Shown here one piece after another: positions 33,403-42,557 of a stretch of DNA of 49,879 nt. Numbering within the stretch: the stretch's first letter is position 1; every line of letters begins with the position of its first letter. This DNA comes from an uncultured Acetobacteraceae bacterium (GTDB lineage: Bacteria; Pseudomonadota; Alphaproteobacteria; Acetobacterales; Acetobacteraceae). Under the pieces are notes generated by a model, which was not told the DNA's origin, ran no database searches, and saw only the letters and a list, made by a program, of their open reading frames with translations. Location of the stretch: the NCBI GenBank assembly GCA_903924985.1, contig CAIYDT010000207.1, positions 1 through 49,879 of the forward strand, read 5' to 3'. The position numbers and the translations under genes were made by a program.

Positions 33403-35166
33403 TTATCCCCGCGTTTTACGCGCGGGATTGGGATGCTTCGGCGCGACCGCCCGTTTGGCTTTGGGCGCGGGCTTGGGCGGGGTCTTGCCGGCGCGCATGT
33501 CGGCGATGGTCATGCGGGTGGTGATCTGATCCGGGTTCACCCGCAACTCGATCAGCGCCGGCTTGCCGCTTTCGACCGCGCGACGGAACGCTGGGGCGAA
33601 CTGCGCCGTTTCGCTGACGACCTCCCCATGGCCGCCGAACGCCTCGATATATTTGGCGAAATCGGGGTTGGTCAGGGCGGTGCCGGACACCCGATAGGGG
33701 TGATGGCGCTCCTGGTGCATGCGGATGGTGCCGTACATCTGGTTGTTGAACACCAGCACGATGGGGGCAACGCCGTGGTGGAAGGCGGTGGCGAGTTCCT
33801 GCCCCGTCATCATAAAGCCCCCGTCACCGACCATGGCCACCACCATGCGGTCGGGGAAGGCGATCTTGGCGCCAATGGCGGCGGGGACGGAGTAGCCCAT
33901 CGCGCCGTTGGTCGGGCCGATGTAACGCTGGTTTTCCCCGAAATTCAGGAACCGCGTTGCCCAGCCGGCGAAGTTGCCCGCGTCGGTGGTCACGATGGCA
34001 TCCGGAGCCAGCATGGTTTCCAGCTCCCGCATGGCGGTGCCGAGGTTCAGCACGCCGTCATAATTCGGCACGGCGCGCTGCGCCTCCCGCAGCGAGCGCA
34101 GATCCTTGGTCCAGGCGGTCCAGCCCGGTTTGGCGATCGGGTCCAGCGCGGCGGCCGCGATGGCGAAGGCGTTCAGATCGGAAACGATACCGAGTGCGGG
34201 ACGGAAGACGCGGCCGATATCGGCGCCGTCAGGGAGGATCTGGATGATCGGGGTGGCGCCGGCCATGTCCAGCAGCGTGTAACCTTGGGTGACTGCGTCG
34301 CCGAGGCGGCTGCCGATGGCTATGATGAGATCGGCCTCCTTCACCTTGTCGATCAGACCGGGATCGGAACCAACCCCGAGGTCGCCGACGAAATGCTCAT
34401 CGGTGCCATCGAAATGCGCCTGGCGACGGAAGCCGGTGGCGACCGGCAGGCGGTTGCGGGTCAGGAATTCGTGCAGCGCCTGCCGGCCTGTGGGGGACCA
34501 GCAGGAGCCGCCAACCAGCGCGATGGGTTTTTTGGCTTTGACGATCATCTCCCGCATTTGCTTCAGCGCGGCCGGATCGGGGAAGGCGACGCTGGTGGGT
34601 GCGCGCGGCAGGTCGGGGACATCGACAAAGTGGCGCTGCATTTCCTCCGACAGCGCGATCACCACCGGTCCGGGCCGGCCGGAGGTAGCGACGTCAACGG
34701 CGTGCGCCACGACCTCGGGGATGCGTTTGGCGTGGTCGATCTGGGTGACCCATTTCGCCAGCGGGGCGAACATCTGGCGGTAATCGACTTCCTGGAAGGC
34801 GTCGCGGCCGGTGTCCTCATGCGGGATTTGGCCCACGAACAGCAGCATCGGGGTCGAGTCCTGGAAGGCGACATGCACCCCGATGGCGCCATGGCAGGCA
34901 CCGGGTCCGCGTGTCACGAAGGCGGCGGCGGGGCGGCCGGTGAGCTTGCCGTAGGCCTCGGCCATGTTCACCGCGCCGGCTTCGAAGCGGCAGGTAACGA
35001 GCTTCAGCCTGGAATGGACGTCGTACAGACCGTCGAGCGCGTCGAGGAAGCTTTCCCCCGGAACCTCGAAAACATGGTCGATGCCTTGCGCCACCAGCGC
35101 GTCGGCGAGGACACGGCCGCCATGGCGTGGGGCGATCGAGGGCTTGCGGGTACGGTCCAAGGCCAT
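33403..35166 (-). CDS. Thiamine diphosphate-dependent enzyme, acetolactate synthase-like
   Basis: This 587-aa protein has three ThDP domains. The N-terminal PYR domain has HVFEVPGESFLDALDGL with the catalytic Glu and VTRGPGACHGAIGVHVAFQDS. The central Rossmann domain has VGGSCWSPTG. The C-terminal PP domain has MVGDGGFMMTGQELATA and VFNNQMYGTIRMHQE, which bind Mg and ThDP (GDG-x25-30-N motif). Length fits acetolactate synthase, benzoylformate decarboxylase and related enzymes. The isoleucine/valine pathway partners (regulatory subunit, ilvC) are not adjacent, so a catabolic 2-oxoacid enzyme is just as likely. Basic Ala/Pro-rich C-terminal tail. Confidence 0.86.
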   Translation of the reverse strand: MALDRTRKPSIAPRHGGRVLADALVAQGIDHVFEVPGESFLDALDGLYDVHSRLKLVTCRFEAGAVNMAEAYGKLTGRPAAAFVTRGPGACHGAIGVHVAFQDSTPMLLFVGQIPHEDTGRDAFQEVDYRQMFAPLAKWVTQIDHAKRIPEVVAHAVDVATSGRPGPVVIALSEEMQRHFVDVPDLPRAPTSVAFPDPAALKQMREMIVKAKKPIALVGGSCWSPTGRQALHEFLTRNRLPVATGFRRQAHFDGTDEHFVGDLGVGSDPGLIDKVKEADLIIAIGSRLGDAVTQGYTLLDMAGATPIIQILPDGADIGRVFRPALGIVSDLNAFAIAAAALDPIAKPGWTAWTKDLRSLREAQRAVPNYDGVLNLGTAMRELETMLAPDAIVTTDAGNFAGWATRFLNFGENQRYIGPTNGAMGYSVPAAIGAKIAFPDRMVVAMVGDGGFMMTGQELATAFHHGVAPIVLVFNNQMYGTIRMHQERHHPYRVSGTALTNPDFAKYIEAFGGHGEVVSETAQFAPAFRRAVESGKPALIELRVNPDQITTRMTIADMRAGKTPPKPAPKAKRAVAPKHPNPARKTRG

Positions 35167-35684
35167 GCGCGGGTCTCTCCGGTGCTTGTGTTTGGCGACA
35201 GGATATACGGGGGGTAAGGTGGTACGTCACCTGCCGCGGCACGGGCGTGGAAGCGATAGCCGGACGGAAGGCGCCGGACTATACTCCCTGGACCGTCAGG
35301 TTCAGCCGTCCGGGAGGCATCCATGCGAGCGATATTCGTGCAGAGAAGATGGCTATCGTTATATTTCAATGGGTTGTGTGACAACTAAAGCTTGTTGTCG
35401 GGCAATAGATCGTCAACTCAGAGGCACGTGGGGCTTGCGAAACGGGCGCAGGCTTCGAGCCTGAAAATCATCCCGACTGCCATATTCGTTCTATCCCTCG
35501 CGGGCTGCGCCAGGGACGCCGGCGTCTATGAGGCCGGGTTATAATGCGGGACGTCGAGCATCGATCCGGCCTTGCATGGATCCCGACCGGTCCCAGCGTT
35601 GCGAGTCCAAACCTTGGTAGGCAGCTCGTCGGTCTTCGTCGGGCGGCTAAATCAGGGTGACCTTGAAAATACCGTGCAAGACCG
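35167..35684. other. Intergenic region with possible small lipoprotein gene
   Basis: A 518-bp stretch between the ThDP enzyme and the 415-aa protein gene. It contains a 38-codon lipoprotein-like frame at 35428-35544 and otherwise no recognisable gene, repeat or clear promoter. Confidence 0.5.
35428..35544 (+). CDS. Possible 38-aa lipoprotein
   Basis: A short frame from GTG (35428) to TAA encodes a basic n-region (MGLAKRAQ), a hydrophobic core (IIPTAIFVLS) and the lipobox LAGC followed by ARDAGVYEAGL. That is a complete type II signal peptide with an 11-residue mature peptide after the Cys, as in entericidin-like small lipoproteins. The Shine-Dalgarno is poor (AGAGG only 3 nt away). It could be a truncated remnant of a longer lipoprotein. 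Confidence 0.3.
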   Translation: MGLAKRAQASSLKIIPTAIFVLSLAGCARDAGVYEAGL

Positions 35685-36932
35685 ATGGCGTCAGATCGCA
35701 AGTGGCAGTTCAAGACGAAGTTTCGCACCAACGCCTATGGCTGGCGCGGGTCGAATCTCGCGATCAGCCGGCTCAAGGAAGCTGCCTCCGAGATCAAAAC
35801 CGTCGCGAAATCCGATCCTGCCGCGGCTGGAGACGGCGTCGTGTCGCTGATGGAGCGCATCTGGCCGGCGTTCCAGGGCATTGACACCTCATCAGGCGCC
35901 CTTGGCGCGACGGTCTTTCGCACGTTGAACGAGCTGGTCCCGATCCTGATCGCGGCGCCGGCGGACCACGCGACCAAAAGCAAGTGGCTCGAAAGGTTGT
36001 TCGAGGCGGTGCAAAACGACGGCGTCGAATATCTGGCGCCGATCGAAGATCGCTGGGGCGAGATCGCCCAATACCCGGACCTGATCGACGAATATGCCGA
36101 CCGAATGATCGAAATGGTGGGGCGCGCCTGGGCCGACCACCAAACCTTCCAGCATGTCATTGGAACATCCATCTGCTTGTCGTGTCTGCTGGAAGGCGGC
36201 CGTTACGACGAACTTCAAGAACTGCTGGCAACGCAGCGGATGAAGTTTTGGTCCTGGCACAGGTTCGGCGCCGAGGCTCTGGTCCGCCAGGGGTTGTGGG
36301 AAGCCGCGATCGCGTACGCCGAAGCCGCCCGCAGCGTCACGAACCCCGGCTTCTCCGAAACGTCCATCGACCGGTTTTGTGAGAAGCTATTGATCGACCA
36401 TGGCCACCCGGATGAGGCCTATCGACGTTATGGACTGCGTGCTGCCAGCGGCGCGACGAACCTATCGGTCTACCGCTCTCTGGTCCGCACATATCCGGAC
36501 CGGGACCACCGCCGGATGCTCCAGGATCTGATCGAAACCCGCGGCGACAAGGGCAAATGGTTTGCGGCCGCGAAAGATTCCGGGTTTCTCGACATCGCTG
36601 TCGAGTGTGCCGCCACACATGGCGCTGACCCGTCGACGCTGGTGCGGGCGGCCCGGGATTTCTGCGGCAAGGAGCCGAAATTCGCCGCCACCGTCGCGCT
36701 GCTCGCTCTCTCGAGCCTGCTCGATGGCGGGGGCTATGACCCGAGCGTGTCGGAAGTCGACGACGCCGTGAAGCATCTTCTCGCGGCTTCGCGCCAGATC
36801 GGATCGGTCGAATGGGCCTTGCGAGAACTCGGCCAGTTGGGGGAGCAGCGATGCGCGCCAGGCCGGGAGCCGTTTCAGCATGCCATCCAGGCCGCGCTGT
36901 CGCGCTGGCATCCGGTCGAGCCCAGCGTTTAG
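35685..36932 (+). CDS. Hypothetical alpha-helical (solenoid) protein
   Basis: This 415-aa protein is not assigned to a known function. It begins MASDRKWQFKTKFRTNAYGW, is helix-rich throughout, and has TPR-like helix pairs in the middle (ALVRQGLWEAAIAYAEAARSVTNPG; LLIDHGHPDEAYRRYGL). There is no signal peptide, membrane segment or catalytic motif that I can identify. It stands alone between metabolic genes and the mobile-element-rich region before the defence operon, so it could be accessory DNA. A role as scaffold or adaptor is possible but unproven. Confidence 0.72.
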   Translation: MASDRKWQFKTKFRTNAYGWRGSNLAISRLKEAASEIKTVAKSDPAAAGDGVVSLMERIWPAFQGIDTSSGALGATVFRTLNELVPILIAAPADHATKSKWLERLFEAVQNDGVEYLAPIEDRWGEIAQYPDLIDEYADRMIEMVGRAWADHQTFQHVIGTSICLSCLLEGGRYDELQELLATQRMKFWSWHRFGAEALVRQGLWEAAIAYAEAARSVTNPGFSETSIDRFCEKLLIDHGHPDEAYRRYGLRAASGATNLSVYRSLVRTYPDRDHRRMLQDLIETRGDKGKWFAAAKDSGFLDIAVECAATHGADPSTLVRAARDFCGKEPKFAATVALLALSSLLDGGGYDPSVSEVDDAVKHLLAASRQIGSVEWALRELGQLGEQRCAPGREPFQHAIQAALSRWHPVEPSV

Positions 36933-37666
36933 CAACCATGGCCGACCCGGCTTCAGCCTGACCGATCTCGGTGCGGTCGCACTGGATTAGACGCTTCGCG
37001 AGCTTGGCATCGCCGTGCTGACCCGAGGCCTCTGCTGCTTTCGTAGCCGATACCCACTCCAAGTCGCGGTAGGGACGCAGCTCACGCCACGCCCCCCGCA
37101 CAGATCCGAGCGTGCGCTGCTAACGCACTCGGCTCTTGCCTCGGATGTTTGACGTCGAAGCGTTGATTAGGCCAGGGGTGGCGGACGACTGCGGGCGGTA
37201 TCCAAGCGTCGATGATCCAGTTCATGCGTTCCCACGGCATATTCTGCCGCTGACTGCGCCGCCGGAGCGACTTCAGCCACACACAGTTCACATGATACCG
37301 GAATGCCGAGATACCCCGCGCGTTTGTCGGCACGGCATGATAGGCCAGATAGCCCGTCACGACGCTTTTCAGCCATTGTCCCTGTTCGGCGATGCTCTGG
37401 TGCAAGGGCCGCAACCCCTTGCTTCTCGTCTCCGCCTGGGCGCACCGAGCAGCGCCATATTCACGCGCGCCAGCATCACCATCTGTGGCGATGATCCTTG
37501 TGCGTCTGGTAGATGCGCTCGTGCAGAGCGTTGAAGTCCTTCATCAGGCGGTCGTACAGTCCTGGCGGTGCGTCGCCCATTTGTTACCCTGGGGACGTCA
37601 CGCCCGGGATGATCGGGGAGTGGCGACGATCACACCAATGACATAGCGCGCATCGCCCCGCGCCAC
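36933..37666. other. Degenerate region with group II intron remnant
   Basis: This 734-bp stretch contains the intron maturase remnant at 37082-37414. The flanks show only short broken frames. At about 37440-37600, minus strand, a 34-codon frame starts MGDAPPGLYDRLMKDFN after AGGGTAACAA; I do not recognise it. Confidence 0.55.
37082..37414 (-). pseudogene. Group II intron reverse transcriptase/maturase, C-terminal remnant
   Basis: The frame matches the C-terminal end of bacterial group II intron-encoded proteins (LtrA-like): HQSIAEQGQWLKSVVTGYLAYHAVPTN, FRYHVNCVWLKSLRRRSQ, HPWPNQRFDVKHPRQEP and the final ARICAGG. The reverse-transcriptase catalytic palm (YADD) and most of the protein (about 400 residues) are gone. 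It is a dead fragment that marks past insertion of a retroelement. I could not find intron RNA domains V/VI with confidence. Confidence 0.85.
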
Positions 37667-38275
37667 TCAGTTACAGTCGCCCCCCGCCACCATCGCCTGA
37701 TAGCAAGTGTACCAGTTGTCCCGGAGGATCGCCTGCCCCTCGGCCAGCGACAGGGACTTTGACGGCTTCCGCCCCGACGAGAATTTGGCATTGGGCACGT
37801 CGAGGCAGATGCCATTGTGGACGAAATTCTCAACCATATCCTTTTTCTTAAACCAGCGTTGCGCCAACGTGACGCCCGCCGGCCCGCACTCCGGCCAGAT
37901 GTTATCTAGCCCGTCGCCGCCGCCGTTTTCCAGGCTGATCAGATGGTCGAGTTCACAGGTTTGGTTCTGCCCCGTGTTATTGGCGGGGTGGGGAATGTGA
38001 TAGGTTGAATACGTCTTCGCCTTCTCGGCTGCCGTCGACTCGGTGTCGCGGATCGATCCGGTGCTCCAACCCCGATTGCAAATCGTGTCGGCGATGTTGT
38101 CCTGGGTGACCGCCGGGTTCGTCTCGCCCGGCGTCAAGGTCGGATCGGGCATGATTTTGAGTTCTTGCATCCGTTCGACCGACATGTCCTGCGCGGCAGC
38201 GGGTGCGCTGGCGCTGAGGGAACTGACGCCGATCACGGTGACGGTCATGGCCAAGTAAAAGATCGAAGCTCGCAT
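37667..38275 (-). CDS. Secreted HNH-like nuclease domain protein
   Basis: This 202-aa protein has a signal peptide (about residues 1-28, ending PAAAQ) and a secreted HNH-like domain: TCELDHLISLENGGGDGLDNIWPEC, in which the D-H and N-WP residues match the core of HNH endonucleases. The classical third His is not evident. Several Cys suggest disulfides outside the cytoplasm. It may degrade extracellular or periplasmic DNA, or be a toxin-like protein. Flanked by a retroelement remnant and repeats, so possibly accessory. Nuclease activity is inferred. Confidence 0.72.
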   Translation of the reverse strand: MRASIFYLAMTVTVIGVSSLSASAPAAAQDMSVERMQELKIMPDPTLTPGETNPAVTQDNIADTICNRGWSTGSIRDTESTAAEKAKTYSTYHIPHPANNTGQNQTCELDHLISLENGGGDGLDNIWPECGPAGVTLAQRWFKKKDMVENFVHNGICLDVPNAKFSSGRKPSKSLSLAEGQAILRDNWYTCYQAMVAGGDCN

Positions 38276-38822
38276 GGCGGGTCCCTTATTTGCTTGAGTT
38301 CATGGAAACCACACGCTGGGCGCCAGCCACTGACGACACAAGGGAGGTTCAAGGCGGCGTCGCCGCCAGACGTCACTATCGTCGGATTGTTGGCGCGATA
38401 TCGAGTACTCGACATCCGCCCCTCGCGGTCCTTGGGAACTGCGGAGATCAAGAGGGTCAGCCACGCACGCAAGCTGATCATCCGTCTGGGGGCGGGCGCC
38501 GAGGCACTGGGCCTGATCCTCTCGGCCCGTCAGGCCATCCGGGCGCTGGCGTGCGGACCGTCCGGATGATCAACCGCAGCCGGCCTCAACGCGTTCCGGG
38601 TTCGGCCGCCAGCCACCTGATCGGGAGGCAACGCCTTCCCGTGTCCGCACGCCAGGCACGGGACTCGCGAGGGTTGCACAGCCCCGAACCCGGACTCGCC
38701 TACCGTGCAGCCCTGTCCGAAAGAAAGGCAAAGCCGATGCCGCACTGAGCCAGAACCGCCGACTCACCCGAAAATCCGACCGCCGTCCAACCCGCCCAGC
38801 GGTTTGTTCGGGAATCCTGGGC

Positions 38823-38914
38823 GGGACATCCCCTGGGTGGGACATCCCCTGGGTGGGACATCCCCTGGGTGGGACATCCCCTGGGTGGGGCATCCCCTGG
38901 GTGGGACATCCCCT
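38823..38914. repeat. 16-bp minisatellite
   Basis: About 5.75 tandem copies of GGGACATCCCCTGGGT; the fifth copy has GGGGCATC. Within a unit GGGACATCCC and the flanking CCCTGGG make short inverted repeats. Copies are nearly identical, so the array is probably length-variable. There are no spacers, so it is not a CRISPR. Confidence 0.93.
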
Positions 38915-39049
38915 TGACAGACTGCTCATCCATATAGCCAATGTCTAACGGTTCCCGGCATCGTGAGCTGTCGTTCTGACGGAGCGTAAGGGGTGATGGG
39001 ATGGCAGACGAGGAAGATCAGGCGGAACGCCCCCGTCCGCAGAGGCCTG

Positions 39050-39217
39050 CCCCCTGAAAATGGTCCTCCCTGAGGTAAGGCACATTGCCAGTTGGAGGGT
39101 CTGAAGATGGCTAGAAAGCACTACACGGTGGACGAGATCGTTGCGAAGCTTCGGCGGGCAGAGATGCTTCAATCACAGGGTCGGTCGACAGCCAACACTG
39201 TCTGTAATTTCGGCTGA
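39050..39217 (+). mobile_element. IS3-family element remnant (orfA start)
   Basis: A terminal-type sequence (CTGAAAATGGTCCTCCCTGA, about 39054-39073) precedes GGAGGGTCTGAAG and an ATG at 39107. The 36-codon frame (MARKHYTVDEIVAKLRRAEM, then LQSQGRSTANTVCNFG) matches the N-terminal HTH of IS3-family OrfA. It stops early at 39215-39217; the rest of orfA and all of orfB are missing. It is a truncated, inactive end. Confidence 0.75.
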
Positions 39218-39422
39218 AATCTCGTCCACAAATCGACAGCGTGCTGATCTGGGTGCTCATGGGGGCTTCGGTGGAAGCGGGGCACTCCAACACTCGGCAG
39301 CGCGCGGGGGACGTCAAGATGGGCCCACAGCCTAAGACGCCGATGCAAGCGGCGCCTACGGCCTACTTGGCTCTGTCGGCCGCTATTGCCCTCATCCAGA
39401 CTGATCGCGTATCGTTCCCGGC

Positions 39423-42400
39423 ATGTTGTTGAGGACGGTCAGGAGCTTACTGGAGCTGCACCCAGCCGGATTGTCGAACGAGCAACTCCTATGGCGTCTC
39501 CGTAATGCAGGACTCCGCTTTTCGGCCGACGACATCCTACAGTCTCTTGGGGCCTTGATCGATAATGGCGAGGTCGCCATGGCCGAGCCGGGTCGGTGGC
39601 GGATTACGGCGTTCCGACGTGGGGTGTCCACGCTGGCGCCGGGCTCAGCCGCCGCGCGAGCACGAGCAACAAACGCACAGGAACAGCGTGTGCTGGCCGC
39701 TGTCACCGCAATCATCGCGAGGCCTCGCCCCCAGGGGGAATCCTTGTCCTTGACCGAACCCGCCGGGGGCAAGAGCGCCGATGCGGATTGGCAGGCCTTG
39801 CTGCGCTACTATGCTGCAACCCAGCGGCAGGACCCGCGGGGGAAGGTAGACGAGCGTGCCGACCAACATGCCGTCTCCTGGCAGCTCTTCCGCGCAGACG
39901 GGAACTGGTGGAATCTGGGTGAACTGCATGTTCCGCTCGATACGCTCGCCGACACGTTCTGCGAAGCCCTGATGCGGCGGCCGGAATCGGTCTGCAGCGT
40001 CGGCTACCCGGTTACCCTCTTCGTGCAGTCGGACGTGCCGGCATTTGTGCCTGGGCTGCTGCTACCGGCCGCCTACCGGGTCACGGCGTCACACCTAATT
40101 GTAGAGGTGACAGAATCCGAGCCCGTGATCAACCCGCTCTGGCTCGATATGGTCGTGAGCCGGTCGCGTTGGCAGAAGGACGCGCTGGTCGACGTCCTGT
40201 TGCCGGATGGTGATGTCGGTGATCTTGCAGATATCGCTGGCCGGCTGCGCAACAGCCTGGCGACGATAGGGGGCACGCTGCTGCGGCCGGCACAGCTTGC
40301 GGGCGAGATGACCCTTAGTGGGGAGGGAATCCGCAACGCCGCCGGCTTCTTCCTGCCGTCGGACGACCGCTTTACCCGCGGTGCGGAGCGCGATCTGGAA
40401 GCCATGCAGGCCTGGCCGGAGGAGGTCGTCCGTCATACGGCGCTGGGTCACCTGGTTACATCGCGCGGCACCACCGTATCGACGACCCGGGTCGCCTCTG
40501 GTCCGACGGCACTGACCGATCGCCAGTATGCCGCTACATCAACTGCACTTGCCGGGCCGATTACCCTGATTCAGGGGCCGCCCGGTACCGGAAAGAGCGA
40601 GGTCATCCTCGGGCTGCTGACCTCCATTGTGCTGTCGGGTGGCAGTGTTCTGCTGGCGTCGAAGAACCACCAGGCGCTGGACGAGGTCGAGGGACGACTC
40701 GCAGTGCTTGCCAACGACGCGCCGATCCTGACCAGGGGCCGCGACAGCGAGGGTGAGCGGGACACAAGCTTTCTGTCGCAAATGCGTGCTTTGGCGGACG
40801 GCGAAACCATGGCTGATGGTGTTGCGGTCGCGGATCCTACACAGGCCATACTTGAGCGCGCCCGGGCATTCCATGAATTGAACGGCACTGCCGGACGCCG
40901 GACAGCACTGAATGTGGCCCTGTCCGAGGTCGCCGAACAGCTCAGCCGTTGGAACGACGCGTTGCCGACTAGCCTGTCTGGGCGCAGCCGGTGGGTATCG
41001 ATCCTGACCCGCATCATCCGATTCGTCCTTCGCCGTGGCGGTTCCGACGCGGATACTCCGGCACGGCTTGTTAAGCTGGCCGAACGTCTTCGTCGCGAAA
41101 TTGCCGCCCTGCCGCCGACGCCAGAAGCGGCAGAATGGGATACCATCGCTGACGCCCTTGCCGCCGATGTGCGGACCGCTCTGCGCGCGAGCGCCCGCGT
41201 GCGTACCACGCCCAGCAGACCGGAGGCGGTAGCGCTCTCGCAGCGGCTGAAGGAGCTGGAATTCAACAGCAGGACGAGGCTGCCGCAGCTGACGGCCGAG
41301 GATGCGCGATGCGTCCTGCGACATCGGCCAGTATGGGCGATCAGCACCTTGTCAGTCTCGTCTCGGGTGCCGCTTGTCGCGGGACTGTTCGACTATGTCA
41401 TCTTCGACGAAGCCAGTCAGTGCGACATCGCCTCGGCCTTGCCGCTGCTTGGCAGGGCCCGTTCCGCGGTAATCGTGGGGGACCCGATGCAACTGGGCTT
41501 CATCCCGCGGCTTTCCCTGCGCCAGGAACACGCGTTGATGGACGCGGCCGGTCTGGGGCGAGTAGGCCGGCATTTGGTGGCCCAGAGCAACAACTCGCTC
41601 TTCGCCTTCGTCCGCCAGCGGGAGACGGCGCATTGGCATTTCCTGGCCGATCAGTTTCGCTCGGCGCCGGACATCGTCTCCTATCTCAACGAAGAATTCT
41701 ATGAAAGGCGCCTGCTAGCGAGCCAGGATCCACGAAGCGTCCGCCTGCCCGACGGCTACAAACCCGGAATCGCATGGCATGACGTCTCTGGCCTAGCGAC
41801 GCGCGAGGATGGGGGAAGCGTGAACCATGCCGAAGCGGACGCCGTTGTCGGGGTACTGACTGAGATGATCCGCGAGCGGGGGTTCAGCGGCAGCGTAGGC
41901 GTGCTGTCACCTTTCAACTCCCAGGTCGGCCTGCTGACCCGCCGGATCCGGGCGGCTCTCACTGAGCACGAGCAGACCCGTATCAACCTGCGCGTCTCGA
42001 CGATCGACAAGTTCCAGGGCGGCGAGGCCGACGTGATCCTGTTCTCGCTAGTGGTGGCCGAGGGCGTCCATGCTGCGACGCTCAGCTTCTATGGACGCGA
42101 GCGGCGCCGGGTGAATGTCGCCATCAGTCGGGCGCGGGCGCTATGCCTCGTCTTCGGTGACAAAGCCTTCGTGCGACGCAGTGGCATAGGTCTTCTAGCC
42201 CGGCTGGCGGAACGAACCACCCAGCCGCCGAAGCCGCGTCAGACATTCGACAGTGAATGGGAACGCCGGCTTTTCGAGGCAATGCGTGGGCGCGGGCTCG
42301 ACCCGATCCCGCAATACCCGGTGGCCGGTCGCTATCTCGACTTCGCCCTTGACCCGGAGGGACGCCGATTGGATGTCGAGGTTGATGGGCGCCGGTGGCA

Positions 42401-42557
42401 TGCGGATCCGGATGGCAACCGAAAGCTGTCCGACCGTTTGCGCGACCGGGCGATGATTGCCCTTGGCTGGAGGGTCTGCCGTTTCTGGGTGCACGAACTC
42501 GCCGACAACATGGAGGAGTGCCTTGATGTCATCGAACGCGACCTCGGCCGCACCTGA
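39423..42557 (+). CDS. UPF1-like SF1 helicase with C-terminal Vsr/DUF559-like nuclease (CnuH-like)
   Basis: This 1044-aa protein has an N-terminal winged-helix-like segment (residues 5-65), a mid region of unknown fold, and SF1 helicase motifs. Motif I is GPPGTGKSE (about 385-393), motif II is FDEAS (about 660), then VGDPMQLGFIP, LADQFRSAPDIV, STIDKFQGGEADVILFS and RRRVNVAISRAR. This is the UPF1/DNA2-like helicase layout. Residues 940-1044 are a PD-(D/E)XK nuclease of the Vsr/DUF559 kind (YLDFALD, DVEVDGRRWH). It is the first gene of a five-gene operon with McrB-like, DUF2357 and Hsp70-like proteins, as in CoCoNuT systems. DNA or RNA as target is not decided by sequence. Confidence 0.9.
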   Translation: MLLRTVRSLLELHPAGLSNEQLLWRLRNAGLRFSADDILQSLGALIDNGEVAMAEPGRWRITAFRRGVSTLAPGSAAARARATNAQEQRVLAAVTAIIARPRPQGESLSLTEPAGGKSADADWQALLRYYAATQRQDPRGKVDERADQHAVSWQLFRADGNWWNLGELHVPLDTLADTFCEALMRRPESVCSVGYPVTLFVQSDVPAFVPGLLLPAAYRVTASHLIVEVTESEPVINPLWLDMVVSRSRWQKDALVDVLLPDGDVGDLADIAGRLRNSLATIGGTLLRPAQLAGEMTLSGEGIRNAAGFFLPSDDRFTRGAERDLEAMQAWPEEVVRHTALGHLVTSRGTTVSTTRVASGPTALTDRQYAATSTALAGPITLIQGPPGTGKSEVILGLLTSIVLSGGSVLLASKNHQALDEVEGRLAVLANDAPILTRGRDSEGERDTSFLSQMRALADGETMADGVAVADPTQAILERARAFHELNGTAGRRTALNVALSEVAEQLSRWNDALPTSLSGRSRWVSILTRIIRFVLRRGGSDADTPARLVKLAERLRREIAALPPTPEAAEWDTIADALAADVRTALRASARVRTTPSRPEAVALSQRLKELEFNSRTRLPQLTAEDARCVLRHRPVWAISTLSVSSRVPLVAGLFDYVIFDEASQCDIASALPLLGRARSAVIVGDPMQLGFIPRLSLRQEHALMDAAGLGRVGRHLVAQSNNSLFAFVRQRETAHWHFLADQFRSAPDIVSYLNEEFYERRLLASQDPRSVRLPDGYKPGIAWHDVSGLATREDGGSVNHAEADAVVGVLTEMIRERGFSGSVGVLSPFNSQVGLLTRRIRAALTEHEQTRINLRVSTIDKFQGGEADVILFSLVVAEGVHAATLSFYGRERRRVNVAISRARALCLVFGDKAFVRRSGIGLLARLAERTTQPPKPRQTFDSEWERRLFEAMRGRGLDPIPQYPVAGRYLDFALDPEGRRLDVEVDGRRWHADPDGNRKLSDRLRDRAMIALGWRVCRFWVHELADNMEECLDVIERDLGRT

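Larger units (their letters stand above)
38276..39422. other. Long non-coding, repeat- and IS-remnant-bearing region before the defence operon
   Basis: A stretch of 1.15 kb with no convincing complete gene. It contains a 16-bp minisatellite at 38823-38914 and an IS3-family remnant at about 39050-39217. Open frames at 38290-38748 on both strands have no recognisable protein pattern. The last 200 bp before 39423 should hold the promoter of the helicase operon, but I see no clear -35/-10 pair and only a weak RBS. Confidence 0.6.

Noticed and set aside
33391-35217. 608-codon plus-strand frame opposite the ThDP enzyme gene
   Set aside because: Mirror frame of a well-supported enzyme gene; high-GC frames stay open by chance.
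36337-37101. Long minus-strand frame overlapping the 415-aa gene
   Set aside because: Low-complexity Arg/Pro/Ala-rich composition typical of a shadow frame; the plus-strand gene has a far better protein pattern.
38290-38748. Open frames on both strands before the minisatellite
   Set aside because: No recognisable fold, RBS or homology; likely chance frames in GC-rich degenerate DNA.
38823-38914. Possible CRISPR array
   Set aside because: Units are 16 bp and directly adjacent, with no spacers and no cas genes.
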